From CAJXYS01 sp913063035 (lineage in GTDB: Bacteria > Pseudomonadota > Alphaproteobacteria > Rhodobacterales > Rhodobacteraceae): DNA of 64,000 bases. Where the stretch lies: assembly GCF_050586465.1 (NCBI RefSeq), contig NZ_JBOCEG010000001.1, positions 310,001-374,000 of the forward strand, in the 5' to 3' direction. Both the position numbers and the translations under genes were made by a program. Below are positions 7,463 through 15,596 of this stretch, one piece after another. How positions within the stretch are numbered: position 1 is the stretch's first letter; the number at the start of each line of letters is the position of its first letter. The notes under the pieces are model-generated. The model was given only the letters and a program-made list of their open reading frames with translations, had not been told where the DNA came from and made no database searches.

Positions 7463-9847
7463 ATGCACGGCGACACCCGGAACGTGATCTGGTTCGAGGA
7501 CCTCGGGCGCGGCGATGTCGCGCTGGTGGGCGGCAAGAACGCCTCCCTTGGCGAAATGGTGCGCGAACTCGATGCCAGGGGCATCCGCGTGCCGCCCGGC
7601 TTCGCGACCAGCGCGGACGCCTTCCGCGCCTTCCTGGCCGCGAACGATCTGAACGACCGTATCGCCGAGACCGTCGCGGCCTGGGACGAGGGCCGGATGT
7701 CGCTGCAGGATGCCGGGCGCGGCATCCGCGACGCGATCATCGCCGGCGACTGGCCGGATGACATCCGCGACGCGATCCTCGCCGCCTACCGCCAGCTCTC
7801 CGACCGCGAAGGGCAGGCGGATCTCGCCGTCGCGGTGCGCTCCAGCGCCACGGCCGAGGATCTGCCGGACGCGAGTTTCGCGGGCCAGCAGGAAACCTAT
7901 CTCAACATCGTCGGCGGCGCGGCGCTGCTCGACGCCTGCCGGCGCTGTTACGCGTCCCTCTTCACGGACCGGGCGATCAGCTACCGCAAGGCCAAGGGCT
8001 TCGACCACGCGCAGGTGGCGTTGTCGGTGGGGGTGCAGCGGATGGTGCGCGCCGATACCGGCGGGGCCGGCGTGATGTTCTCCATCGACACGGAATCCGG
8101 GTTCGACAAGGTGGTGCTGATCAACGCGGCCTGGGGGCTGGGCGAGAACGTCGTGCAGGGCGCGGTCACGCCCGATGAATACCAGGTCTACAAGCCGTTC
8201 CTCGGCAGGCCGGGGCTGACGCCGATCCTCGAAAAGGGGCTGGGCGCCAAGGAACGCAAGATGATCTATGCCGGCGGCGGCGAGGGCCCGACCAAGAACG
8301 TGCCGACCGCGCGCGCCGAGCGCGAGCGCTTCGTGCTCAGCGATCCCGAAATCCTGGAACTGGCCCGCTACGCCGCCACGATCGAGGATCACTACGGCCA
8401 GCCGATGGACATGGAATGGGCCCGCGACGGCGAGACCGGCGAGCTGTTCATCGTTCAGGCCCGGCCCGAAACCGTGCAATCGCGGACTGGGGCGGGGGCG
8501 CTCAAGTCCTACCATGTCAAGTCGGCCGGCGAGCCGATCCTCTCGGGTCTCAGCGTCGGGGAGGCGGTGGCCACCGGCCGCGTCTGCCTGATCGAGAGCG
8601 CGGCAGAGATCACGCGCTTCGTGGACGGTGCGATCCTCGTGACGTCGACGACCGATCCCGACTGGGTGCCGATCATGAAACGTGCCGCCGCCATCGTCAC
8701 CGATCATGGCGGACGCACCAGCCATGCCGCCATCGTCAGCCGGGAACTCGGGCTGCCCGCGATCGTCGGCACGGGGAACGCGACGCATCTGCTGCACGAC
8801 GAGCAGGACGTCACCGTGTCCTGCGCCGAAGGGGCCGAGGGCGTGGTCTACCAGGGGATCGCCGACTACGAGGTGGAGGAGATCACCCTTGCCAACGTGC
8901 CGGAGACGAAGACGCGGGTGATGCTGAACATGGCCAACCCCGCCGCCGCCGCGCGCTGGTGGCGCCTGCCGAGCAACGGGGTGGGGCTGGCGCGGATGGA
9001 ATTCGTGGTCAACAACACGATCAAGGTGCACCCGATGGCGCTCTTGCGGTTCGACGCGTTGGAAGACGCCGATGCCAGGGCCGAGATCGAAAAACTGACG
9101 CGCGGCTACGAGGACCGCGCCGACTACTTCGTCGAGACGCTGGCGATGGGGCTCTCGCGGATCGCGGCGACGAGCTATCCCGACCCGGTGATCGTGCGGA
9201 TGAGCGACTTCAAGTCGAACGAGTATGCCGCGCTTCTCGGCGGGCGCCAGTTCGAGCCGCACGAGGAAAACCCGATGATCGGGTTCCGCGGGGCCTCGCG
9301 CTACTACGCCGACGCCTATCGCGACGGCTTCGTGCTGGAATGCAAGGCGATCCGGCGGCTGCGCGAGGAGATGGGCTTTGACAATGTCGTCGTCATGATC
9401 CCCTTCTGCCGCACGCCCGACGAGGCCGACCGGGTGCTCGAGGTGATGAAATCGGCGGGGCTCGAGCGTGGGAAGAACGGGCTCGAGGTCTACGTGATGT
9501 GCGAGATCCCGTCGAACGTCATCCTGGCCGAGGACTTCGCCAGGCGTTTCGACGGCTTCTCGATCGGGTCGAACGACCTGACCCAGCTGACGCTGGGCGT
9601 CGACCGCGACTCCGAGGAACTGGCCCGGCTCTTCGACGAGCGCGACGCGGCGGTGCAATGGATGATCCGCACCGTCATCGAGAAGGCCCATGCCGCCGGC
9701 GCCAAGGTCGGCTTCTGCGGGCAGGCGCCCAGCAACGATCCGGATTTCGCACGGCTGCTGGTCGAGGCCGGGATCGACTCGATCTCGGTCACGCCGGACA
9801 GTTTCCTGGCGGTGAAGGGGCATGTGGCCGAGGCCGAGAAAGGCTGA
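7463..9847 (+). CDS. ppsA: Phosphoenolpyruvate synthase
   Basis: Converts pyruvate, ATP and water to PEP, AMP and phosphate: the gluconeogenic entry from C2/C3 substrates. The 794-residue length is typical. The N-terminal PEP/pyruvate-binding ATP-grasp domain opens with GGKNASLGEM and includes AVRSSATAEDLPDASFAGQQ. The phosphohistidine domain has GGRTSHAAIVSRE with H421. The C-terminal PEP-utilising barrel has GSNDLTQLTLGVDRD and GFCGQAPS. The ATG at 7463 follows GGAGG with good spacing; the frame is open further upstream but without domain sequence. It sits behind an FNR-type box and before a YbhB-like gene in the same direction. Confidence 0.96.
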   Translation: MHGDTRNVIWFEDLGRGDVALVGGKNASLGEMVRELDARGIRVPPGFATSADAFRAFLAANDLNDRIAETVAAWDEGRMSLQDAGRGIRDAIIAGDWPDDIRDAILAAYRQLSDREGQADLAVAVRSSATAEDLPDASFAGQQETYLNIVGGAALLDACRRCYASLFTDRAISYRKAKGFDHAQVALSVGVQRMVRADTGGAGVMFSIDTESGFDKVVLINAAWGLGENVVQGAVTPDEYQVYKPFLGRPGLTPILEKGLGAKERKMIYAGGGEGPTKNVPTARAERERFVLSDPEILELARYAATIEDHYGQPMDMEWARDGETGELFIVQARPETVQSRTGAGALKSYHVKSAGEPILSGLSVGEAVATGRVCLIESAAEITRFVDGAILVTSTTDPDWVPIMKRAAAIVTDHGGRTSHAAIVSRELGLPAIVGTGNATHLLHDEQDVTVSCAEGAEGVVYQGIADYEVEEITLANVPETKTRVMLNMANPAAAARWWRLPSNGVGLARMEFVVNNTIKVHPMALLRFDALEDADARAEIEKLTRGYEDRADYFVETLAMGLSRIAATSYPDPVIVRMSDFKSNEYAALLGGRQFEPHEENPMIGFRGASRYYADAYRDGFVLECKAIRRLREEMGFDNVVVMIPFCRTPDEADRVLEVMKSAGLERGKNGLEVYVMCEIPSNVILAEDFARRFDGFSIGSNDLTQLTLGVDRDSEELARLFDERDAAVQWMIRTVIEKAHAAGAKVGFCGQAPSNDPDFARLLVEAGIDSISVTPDSFLAVKGHVAEAEKG

Positions 9848-9875
9848 GATTGCCCGACCGGGAGGAGGCCACGCC

Positions 9876-10340
9876 ATGGCGATGACCTTGACCAGCCCCG
9901 CCTTCGCGCAGGGCGGGACGATCCCGACGGCGCATACCTGCGACGGGCAGGACCTGTCGCCCGCCTTTGCCTGGACCGGCGTGCCCGCGGGCACGGTGTC
10001 GCGGATGCTGGTCTGCGACGACCCGGATGCGCCAAATGGCACCTTCCGGCACTGGGCGGCCTACAACATCCCGGCGGACTGGACCGGCCTGAAGGCCGGC
10101 CATGGCGCCGATCCGGCCGCGCCTGGAGTCCGTCAGGCGGTCAATGATTTCAGGAAGCCGGGCTATGGCGGACCGTGCCCGCCCAGGGGCGACAAGCCTC
10201 ACGCCTATCATTTCCGGCTGGCGGCCCTCGGCGACTGGATCGTGTCGGCATCCCACGCGGCGCGCTGCCTCGAAATACAAGAGCTTGCCCGCCCGCTGGA
10301 GATCGAGGCGGTGGAACTGGTCGGGTTCTACGGCCGCTAG
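9876..10340 (+). CDS. YbhB/YbcL family (Raf kinase inhibitor-like/PEBP) protein
   Basis: A 154-residue PEBP-fold protein of bacterial YbhB/YbcL type. It has the ligand-pocket motif DDPDAPNGTFRHWAAYNIP and the GPCPPRGDKPHAYHFRL segment typical of the family. The start at 9876 is preceded by GGAGGAGG. No signal peptide is visible, so it is cytoplasmic. It lies 28 nt after ppsA and is probably co-transcribed from the FNR-type promoter. The stop overlaps the stop of the convergent PfkB gene. The physiological ligand of these bacterial proteins is not established. Confidence 0.88.
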   Translation: MAMTLTSPAFAQGGTIPTAHTCDGQDLSPAFAWTGVPAGTVSRMLVCDDPDAPNGTFRHWAAYNIPADWTGLKAGHGADPAAPGVRQAVNDFRKPGYGGPCPPRGDKPHAYHFRLAALGDWIVSASHAARCLEIQELARPLEIEAVELVGFYGR

Positions 10341-11263
10341 AGCGCGGCCATGCGCTCGTAGAGCGCGAAGACATCCTCGCGCCGGCAGAGCTGGGTGCCC
10401 CGTGTCAATAGCGCGGCGGTGCCGGCTGCCATGCCCAGACGGAACGCGTCCTCGACCGGGCGGCCCTCGGAGAGGCCCCAGGTCATGGCGGCGAGAAAGC
10501 TGTCGCCGGCACCGACGGCAGAGCGCAGCCGGACCGTCAGCGCCGGCAAACGCAGAACGCCCTCGGGACCCGCGAGAACACCGCCGTCTTCACCCAGGGT
10601 GATCGCGGCGTAGGTGAGATTGTGGTGGCGGACCAGCTCGGCGGCCGCCGCGCCGGCCTCGTCGGAGGTCAGCTCGCGCCCGACCAGTTCGCCCAGTTCG
10701 CGCAGGTTGGGCTTGGCGAGATAGACGTCGGCGGCCTCCAGCGTCGCGGCCAGGCCGGGACCGGAACTGTCGAGAACGAACCGCGCCCCGCGGGCCTCGG
10801 CGGCCTCGGCGATACGGGCGTAGAAATCGCGCGGTGCGCCGGCGGGCAGGCTGCCGCTGGCGACGACCCAGGCGCTGTCATCGGCGACGACATGGTCGAG
10901 CACGGCCTGCAGTTCCGCGTCAGTCACCTCCGGGCCTTCGGGCACGAAGCGGTATTCGAGCCCGGTATAGGTCTCCTTGACGTCGAAGCCGATCCGGGTC
11001 TGTCCCTCTATGTCGATGCGGTGGCTGGGAACGCCGCGTTCCTCCAGCAGTCGTTTCAGCAACGTGCCGATCTCGCCGCCGGCGAGGATCACCGCCTCCG
11101 TCTCGCCGCCGAGCGCGCGTATCACCCGGGCGACGTTCACGCCGCCCCCGCCGGGATAGGTGGCGACCGGGCTGGTGCGGATCTTCCGTGTCGGGCGGAC
11201 GATATGGGCGTCGCTGGCGAAATCGACGGTCGGGTTCAGCGTGATCGTGAGTATGCGCGGCAT
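10337..11263 (-). CDS. pfkB: PfkB-family hexose kinase (1-phosphofructokinase type)
   Basis: ATP-dependent sugar kinase of the ribokinase fold. Visible are the N-terminal LTLNPTVDF motif of the fructose-1-P/tagatose-6-P kinase branch, the PGGGGVNVAR substrate loop and the C-terminal signature VGAGDSFLAAM with the catalytic Asp. At 308 residues it is of normal length. It probably makes fructose 1,6-bisphosphate from a fructose phosphate; which phosphate ester it uses cannot be read. It overlaps the YbhB gene tail to tail by 4 nt. Its place beside PEP synthase and the acs/PDH operon suggests a role in glycolytic/gluconeogenic switching. There is no PTS gene nearby. Confidence 0.88.
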   Translation of the reverse strand: MPRILTITLNPTVDFASDAHIVRPTRKIRTSPVATYPGGGGVNVARVIRALGGETEAVILAGGEIGTLLKRLLEERGVPSHRIDIEGQTRIGFDVKETYTGLEYRFVPEGPEVTDAELQAVLDHVVADDSAWVVASGSLPAGAPRDFYARIAEAAEARGARFVLDSSGPGLAATLEAADVYLAKPNLRELGELVGRELTSDEAGAAAAELVRHHNLTYAAITLGEDGGVLAGPEGVLRLPALTVRLRSAVGAGDSFLAAMTWGLSEGRPVEDAFRLGMAAGTAALLTRGTQLCRREDVFALYERMAAL

Positions 11264-11412
11264 GGCCGGGATCCCGTGACGGCGTCGCCGGGGAACGCCC
11301 CGGCGCTGGCGGCAGCATAGCGCGGGCCGCGCGGGATTTCACCAGCCGCGAGGCGCCGTTGCCTGTCTGCGGGTCGGAGGGGCATGAGGAAACGCGGCGC
11401 GCATGCCCGCGT

Positions 11413-11991
11413 TCAGCACCATCCCATGCTGTTCAATCGCGTCGAACAGTAGCTGTTCTTCTTTCCCGTCTTTTCCTTCTTGCCGGCACTTTCCTGCTTC
11501 TTGGCCTTGTCGGCCCCCTTGCTCTTTTCGGCCTGGGCCTTTTCTGTGTCCTTGTCCTTGTCCTTGTCCTTGTCCTTGTCCTTGTCCTTGTCCTTGTCCT
11601 TGTCCTTGTCCTTGTCCTTGTCCTCTTCCTTGTCCGGTCCGCCTTCCCGCGTCTCCGCGCTTCGCTGTTGGTCGCCGCGTTGTCCGCAGGCGCGTTTGTG
11701 CGCGGTTTCGTGCGCGTTCACGTTGGGGCCGCAAGCGTCGTCTTCCGGACTGTCGCCTTGCTCTCCCGGATCCTCTTCGGTGCCCGGCGCGCTTTCGGCG
11801 TCGATCGCGCTGACCGCGGGGGTCGACCAGACCATGCTGCCGCTGATCCCGTCCCATTCGTCGGCAACGGTGTTCGAGAACCCGTTCACCGCCACGAGGG
11901 CGGCCACGGCGATGCCGCCGGCCATGACGATATATTCCGTCAGGCCCGCACCATCCTCGCGCCGCCAGAAGGCTTCGATCAATTTGAACAT
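11413..11991 (-). CDS. Flp/Fap-type pilin-like protein with Lys-Asp repeat tail
   Basis: A 192-residue protein. Residues 1-40 look like a class III (Flp) prepilin: a short charged leader (FWRREDGAG), then LTEYIVMAGGIAVAALVAVNGF, a single hydrophobic helix with the Glu that follows the usual processing site. Mature Flp pilins are only about 50-60 residues. Here a 140-residue hydrophilic extension is added, including 12 perfect Lys-Asp dipeptides followed by a Lys/Ala/Glu-rich tract. The tail ends in a cysteine-containing segment (NSYCSTRLNSMGWC). No tad/cpa assembly genes are adjacent. Localisation in the membrane or a pilus is inferred from the N-terminus only. Confidence 0.7.
   Translation of the reverse strand: MFKLIEAFWRREDGAGLTEYIVMAGGIAVAALVAVNGFSNTVADEWDGISGSMVWSTPAVSAIDAESAPGTEEDPGEQGDSPEDDACGPNVNAHETAHKRACGQRGDQQRSAETREGGPDKEEDKDKDKDKDKDKDKDKDKDKDKDKDTEKAQAEKSKGADKAKKQESAGKKEKTGKKNSYCSTRLNSMGWC
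11548..11619. repeat. Perfect hexanucleotide tandem repeat (GTCCTT x12)
   Basis: Twelve uninterrupted copies of GTCCTT (AAGGAC on the coding strand) fill 72 bp, with a partial thirteenth copy at 11620-11624. They encode alternating Lys and Asp in the pilin-like protein. The unit is a multiple of three, so slippage would change tail length without breaking the frame. Confidence 0.97.
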
Positions 11992-12264
11992 ACGCCACGC
12001 TCCGTCCTGTCGCGGGCCGCGCCGATGCGTGCCCGGATTGCCGTTCGCGGGAAATAGGCCATGTCAATGTGGCCGGAGCGTGGAAAGAATACCGTCGGAA
12101 GGTGACGAAACGGGGGAGTCTCCCCATCCCTTTTTGCAGTCGGGGCGGCGCATTTGCGCCGATACCCGGGGCTGCGCGCCGGACAGGCGTTGCGTGATGG
12201 GCCGCATCGCATATATCGAACCCGACGGCAGCCCCGCCGATTCCCGATCCTGGCACGAGGCAGC

Positions 12265-12789
12265 ATGACCGACCGAGCCGACACCGAGGATACGCGCCGC
12301 TGGTACCTGGTCCAGCTGAAGCCGAACGGGCTTGCACGGGCGGAAACCAACCTGAAGCGCCAGGGCTACACGCTTTTCATGCCGCGCATGCCGCGGTCGC
12401 GGCGGCGTTCGGGGCGGTTCGTCTCGGGGCTCGAGCCGGTATTCCCGGGCTATCTTTTCGTGTGCTTCGATCCGGCGCAATCCGGCTGGCGCGCGATCAA
12501 CAGCACTTACGGCGTGGCGCGGCTCGTGGTGCTCGACGGGCAGACGCCCAGCCCTGTCCCGCAGGCGATCATCGACGGGCTGCGGGCGCGGTGCGGCGAT
12601 GACGGTGTGCTGCAGCCACGCGCCGAGGTGCGGCCGGGCGACAAGGTGCGCACCCTGTCGGGTCCGTTTGCGGATTTCGTGGGAACCGTCGAAGAGGTGC
12701 GCCCCGGGGACCGTGCCATCCTGCTGATGGAGTTCATGGGCCGCGAGACGCGCATCCAGTCCGGGCTGGACGGGCTGGAACTTATGTAG
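12265..12789 (+). CDS. RfaH/NusG-like transcription antitermination factor
   Basis: A 174-residue paralogue of NusG. The N-terminal NGN domain (WYLVQLKPNGLARAETNLKRQGY, FPGYLFVCFDP, GVARLVVLDG) is followed by a C-terminal KOW domain (PGDKVRTLSGPFADFVGTVEEV). NGN domains bind the RNA polymerase clamp and suppress pausing. The ATG at 12265 follows a GAGG; the upstream in-frame sequence is low-complexity arginine-rich and is not part of the fold. Such orphan copies usually control one long exopolysaccharide or secretion operon, but no such operon is next to it. It is distinct from housekeeping nusG, which lies with secE and ribosomal proteins. Confidence 0.88.
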   Translation: MTDRADTEDTRRWYLVQLKPNGLARAETNLKRQGYTLFMPRMPRSRRRSGRFVSGLEPVFPGYLFVCFDPAQSGWRAINSTYGVARLVVLDGQTPSPVPQAIIDGLRARCGDDGVLQPRAEVRPGDKVRTLSGPFADFVGTVEEVRPGDRAILLMEFMGRETRIQSGLDGLELM

Positions 12790-12794
12790 CGTGT

Positions 12795-12819
12795 GGGGCG
12801 GCGCACGCGGCGCCGCCCC
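12795..12819. terminator. GC-rich hairpin between convergent genes
   Basis: A perfect 10-bp stem (GGGGCGGCGC / GCGCCGCCCC) with a 5-nt loop lies 5 nt after the nusG-like stop and 9 nt beyond the convergent dctM stop. There is no T-tract, so it may act in both directions or only protect the RNA 3' ends. Confidence 0.6.
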
Positions 12820-12828
12820 GCCATCGCG

Positions 12829-14184
12829 TCATCCGTAGACCAGCCTTGGCAGCCAGGTGATCACCTCCGGGAACAGCATGCAGATCGCCAGCCCGGTGAC
12901 CTGCAGCGCCAGGAAGGGCAGGGCGGCCTTGAAGATGTCCGTCATCGGGATCCAGGCCGGGGCCACGCCGCGCAGGTAGAACAGCGCGTAGCCGAAGGGC
13001 GGGCTGAGGAAGCTCATCTGCATGTTCACCAGGTAGAGCACCCCGAACCACAGCACGAGATCCGCCTCGTCGCCCAGCCCGAAGGCCGCCGCGCCGAGCG
13101 CCTTGATGATCGGTACGAAGATCGGCACCGCCAGAAGCAGGATGCCGACCCAGTCGAGGAACATGCCCAGGATCACCAGCAGGATCTGCATGAGGATCAG
13201 GATCCCCCAGGGACCGAGCCCGGTCGCCGCGAGGCTGTCCTGCACGAATTGCTGGCCGCCCTCGAGCACGTAGAGCCCGACGAAGATCGTCGCGCCGAAC
13301 ATGATCCAGATGACCATCGCGCTTGCCTTCAGCGTCGTGATCGCTGCCTCGCGCACGGTCGGCCAGTCCAGCTTGCGGTGGATGGCCGCTACGATGAAGG
13401 CGCCGAAGGTGCCGATGCCGGCCGCTTCCACCGGTGTCGCCACGCCCGAGAAGATCACCCCGAGCACGATGACGATCAGCGCGAGAGGCGCCGCCATGTT
13501 GCCAAGCAGGCGCAGCTTGTCGGCGTTGCTGATACGGTCCTCGATCGGGATCGGCGGGCCGAGCTGCGGGTTCACGTAGCAGCGCAGCGTCACGTAGGCG
13601 ATGTAGAGCCCCGAGAGCATGAGCCCGGGAATCACCGCGCCGATGAAGAGCTCGCCCACCGACTGCTCGGCCACGACGGCGTAGATGATCGCCAGGATCG
13701 AGGGGGGGATCAGGATGCCGAGCGTGCCGCCCGCCATGATCGAGCCCATCGCGATCTTGGGATCGTAGTGGCGCTTGAGCATGGCCGGCAGCGCGATGAT
13801 GCCCATCGTCACCACCGCCGCGCCGATCACGCCGACCATGGCGGCCAGGATCGTCGAGGCGATGATCGTGGCCGAGGCCAGGCCCCCCTTCACGCTGCCG
13901 AGGACCTTGTAGATCACGTCGAACATCTCGTTGATGATCCCGGCCCTCTCGAGCATCGCGGCCATGAATATGAACAAGGGAATGGCCGAAAGCTGATAGT
14001 TCGTCATCAGCGGGAAAATCCGGCTGGGCACGATGTTCAGCGCGCGCGCATCCCCCATCACGAAGAGGAACACGCAGGCGAGGCCGCCGGTGACGAAAGC
14101 CAGCGGCAGGCCGGCCATCAGCAGCGCGAGAAGGCTGCCGAACATGATGAGCGTAAGCAGCTCGATACTGATTTCCATACCCAT
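12829..14184 (-). CDS. dctM: TRAP transporter large permease (DctM family)
   Basis: The 451-residue large membrane subunit of a tripartite periplasmic importer, which moves a solute with Na+/H+ across the inner membrane. It has about 12 hydrophobic segments and the family patterns GGTLGILIPPS and a C-terminal SFLSPPFGYALFYL. The small permease precedes it by 3 nt and the binding protein lies further upstream, all leftward. The operon order is dctP, dctQ, dctM. The relatives I recall carry mannitol/chloroaromatic or 2-oxoacid substrates, so an organic acid is likely but not proven. Confidence 0.93.
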   Translation of the reverse strand: MGMEISIELLTLIMFGSLLALLMAGLPLAFVTGGLACVFLFVMGDARALNIVPSRIFPLMTNYQLSAIPLFIFMAAMLERAGIINEMFDVIYKVLGSVKGGLASATIIASTILAAMVGVIGAAVVTMGIIALPAMLKRHYDPKIAMGSIMAGGTLGILIPPSILAIIYAVVAEQSVGELFIGAVIPGLMLSGLYIAYVTLRCYVNPQLGPPIPIEDRISNADKLRLLGNMAAPLALIVIVLGVIFSGVATPVEAAGIGTFGAFIVAAIHRKLDWPTVREAAITTLKASAMVIWIMFGATIFVGLYVLEGGQQFVQDSLAATGLGPWGILILMQILLVILGMFLDWVGILLLAVPIFVPIIKALGAAAFGLGDEADLVLWFGVLYLVNMQMSFLSPPFGYALFYLRGVAPAWIPMTDIFKAALPFLALQVTGLAICMLFPEVITWLPRLVYG

Positions 14185-14187
14185 CGG

Positions 14188-15507
14188 TCAGTTCCCCCGC
14201 GCGATTTCGCGAATGTCCTTGCCGAGCTTCGAGATGCCTTGCAGCACAAGAAGCAGGGCGCCGATCACCATCACCCATTTCATGGGCCAGAGCGGCACCT
14301 CCCATTCGTTGAAGCTGATCTCGCCCCAGCGAATGTTCGGGTCGGTCCATTGCGCCATGCCGAAACTGGCGAACATCTCGATCAGGCCGATCTCGCCGCG
14401 CGCCCAGTCCGAGACGAGCGAGTTGCCAGACGGCACGGCGATGGCGTCCATCGCGAAGATGTAGGACGTCACCAGCAGCGTCCCGGCGAAGATGAAGAAG
14501 AAGATCGAGGTCAGCAGGTCCACCCAGGCTTTGCGCTTGCGCGACCAGGGGGCATAGAAGACGTCGACCCGCACATGGGTCTCGGTGAGCATCGCGTAGG
14601 AGCCGGCGATCAGGTACTGCATGCCGAACATGAGATACATCGCCTCGTGCGCCCAGTTGGTCGGGCTGTTGAAGACGTAGCGCGCGATGACCTCGTAGTA
14701 GTAGACGAAGACCGCGATCACCGCCCAGTAGCTGACGAATTCGCCGCAGAACAGCGACAGGCGGTCGATCCAGTTCTCGGCATACTGGCTGTCATGCTTC
14801 GGGCCCTCTTCCTCGGCCTCGTATTCGGCGAGCGCCTCCTCGACCGGCGACGGCTCCTCCGGCGGTATCTCGGCATTGGCGCGCCGGATCAGGCCGGGCA
14901 GCAGGGCCGCATCGATCAGCAGCATCAGCAGGATCAGGTATAACGCGTAGCCGGCGGCGTTGTCCCAGAACGCGCGTTTGTCCTGTGCGGCCTCCGCGAC
15001 GGGGCCGATCTCCTGAAGAACGGTGCGGGCCTCTTCCAGGCGCTCGCGGCCTGTCTCCAGGGTCTGTTCGGCCCGGCTGAGGCTGCGCTCGGCGCGGCGC
15101 TGGTTCAGCGTGTCGTCTTCCGCTTCCGCGGCCTCGAGATCGGCGCGCAGTTGCGGGAGATTGGCCTCTGCCTCGGCGACGCGGGGTTCCTCGCGCTCGA
15201 TGGTGCGTTCCGCGGACCGGATCTGGTTGATCAGGGTCGACGCCGTCGTCCGGGCATCCTGTTGCTGTCCGTTCGCGAACAGCACGAAGATGAAGATCGG
15301 GATGAAGACGAGGCCGAGCAGATTCTTCACGTAGAAGCGGTGCAGGCCGATGATCCCGCCCGTGACGAGGATCATGTAGCCGAGGGGGGTCGAATAGGTG
15401 TTCTGGCGCGGTCGGGGCCGCCGGGCAAGGATCATCGCAATCGCCGGGAATGCGATGAGGCCCACCCAGTAGAGCCAGTGCGGCAGCGTGAAGCTGAGGC
15501 CGGGCAT
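14188..15507 (-). CDS. dctQ: TRAP transporter small permease (DctQ) fused to an N-terminal TM2 domain and coiled coil
   Basis: At 439 residues it is more than twice the usual DctQ length. Residues about 38-79 form a TM2 domain: a tyrosine, two hydrophobic segments and the LHRFY turn at 55-59. Residues about 85-165 are a charged Glu/Arg/Ala-rich stretch with heptad character, a likely coiled coil. A further transmembrane helix lies at about 183-205, followed by an acidic linker. Residues about 245-439 are the DctQ domain, with four transmembrane segments. The gene sits between dctP and dctM of the same transporter. The single open frame without frameshift argues for a true fusion. Confidence 0.9.
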   Translation of the reverse strand: MPGLSFTLPHWLYWVGLIAFPAIAMILARRPRPRQNTYSTPLGYMILVTGGIIGLHRFYVKNLLGLVFIPIFIFVLFANGQQQDARTTASTLINQIRSAERTIEREEPRVAEAEANLPQLRADLEAAEAEDDTLNQRRAERSLSRAEQTLETGRERLEEARTVLQEIGPVAEAAQDKRAFWDNAAGYALYLILLMLLIDAALLPGLIRRANAEIPPEEPSPVEEALAEYEAEEEGPKHDSQYAENWIDRLSLFCGEFVSYWAVIAVFVYYYEVIARYVFNSPTNWAHEAMYLMFGMQYLIAGSYAMLTETHVRVDVFYAPWSRKRKAWVDLLTSIFFFIFAGTLLVTSYIFAMDAIAVPSGNSLVSDWARGEIGLIEMFASFGMAQWTDPNIRWGEISFNEWEVPLWPMKWVMVIGALLLVLQGISKLGKDIREIARGN

Positions 15508-15596
15508 CTCTGTGTCCTGTCTGTTCCGTTTGATAAGGTGCCGCCGCCCGGCACACGGCCGGACGGCGGAACGACGGCGCCCCGTAGGCTATGCCG

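Noticed and set aside
11548..11619. Repeat array considered as CRISPR
   Set aside because: The units are 6 bp, contiguous and without spacers, and lie inside a coding frame.
11403..12057. Plus-strand frames rich in Leu-Ser or Pro-Cys repeats over the hexanucleotide repeat
   Set aside because: They are other-frame readings of the Lys-Asp repeat. The minus-strand frame has a pilin-like N-terminus and is the sensible coding strand.
12793..14943. Very long open frame antisense to the TRAP permeases
   Set aside because: It is His/Arg/Asp-rich low-complexity sequence, a typical by-product of the GC-rich codon pattern of dctM and dctQ on the other strand, with no domain or start site.
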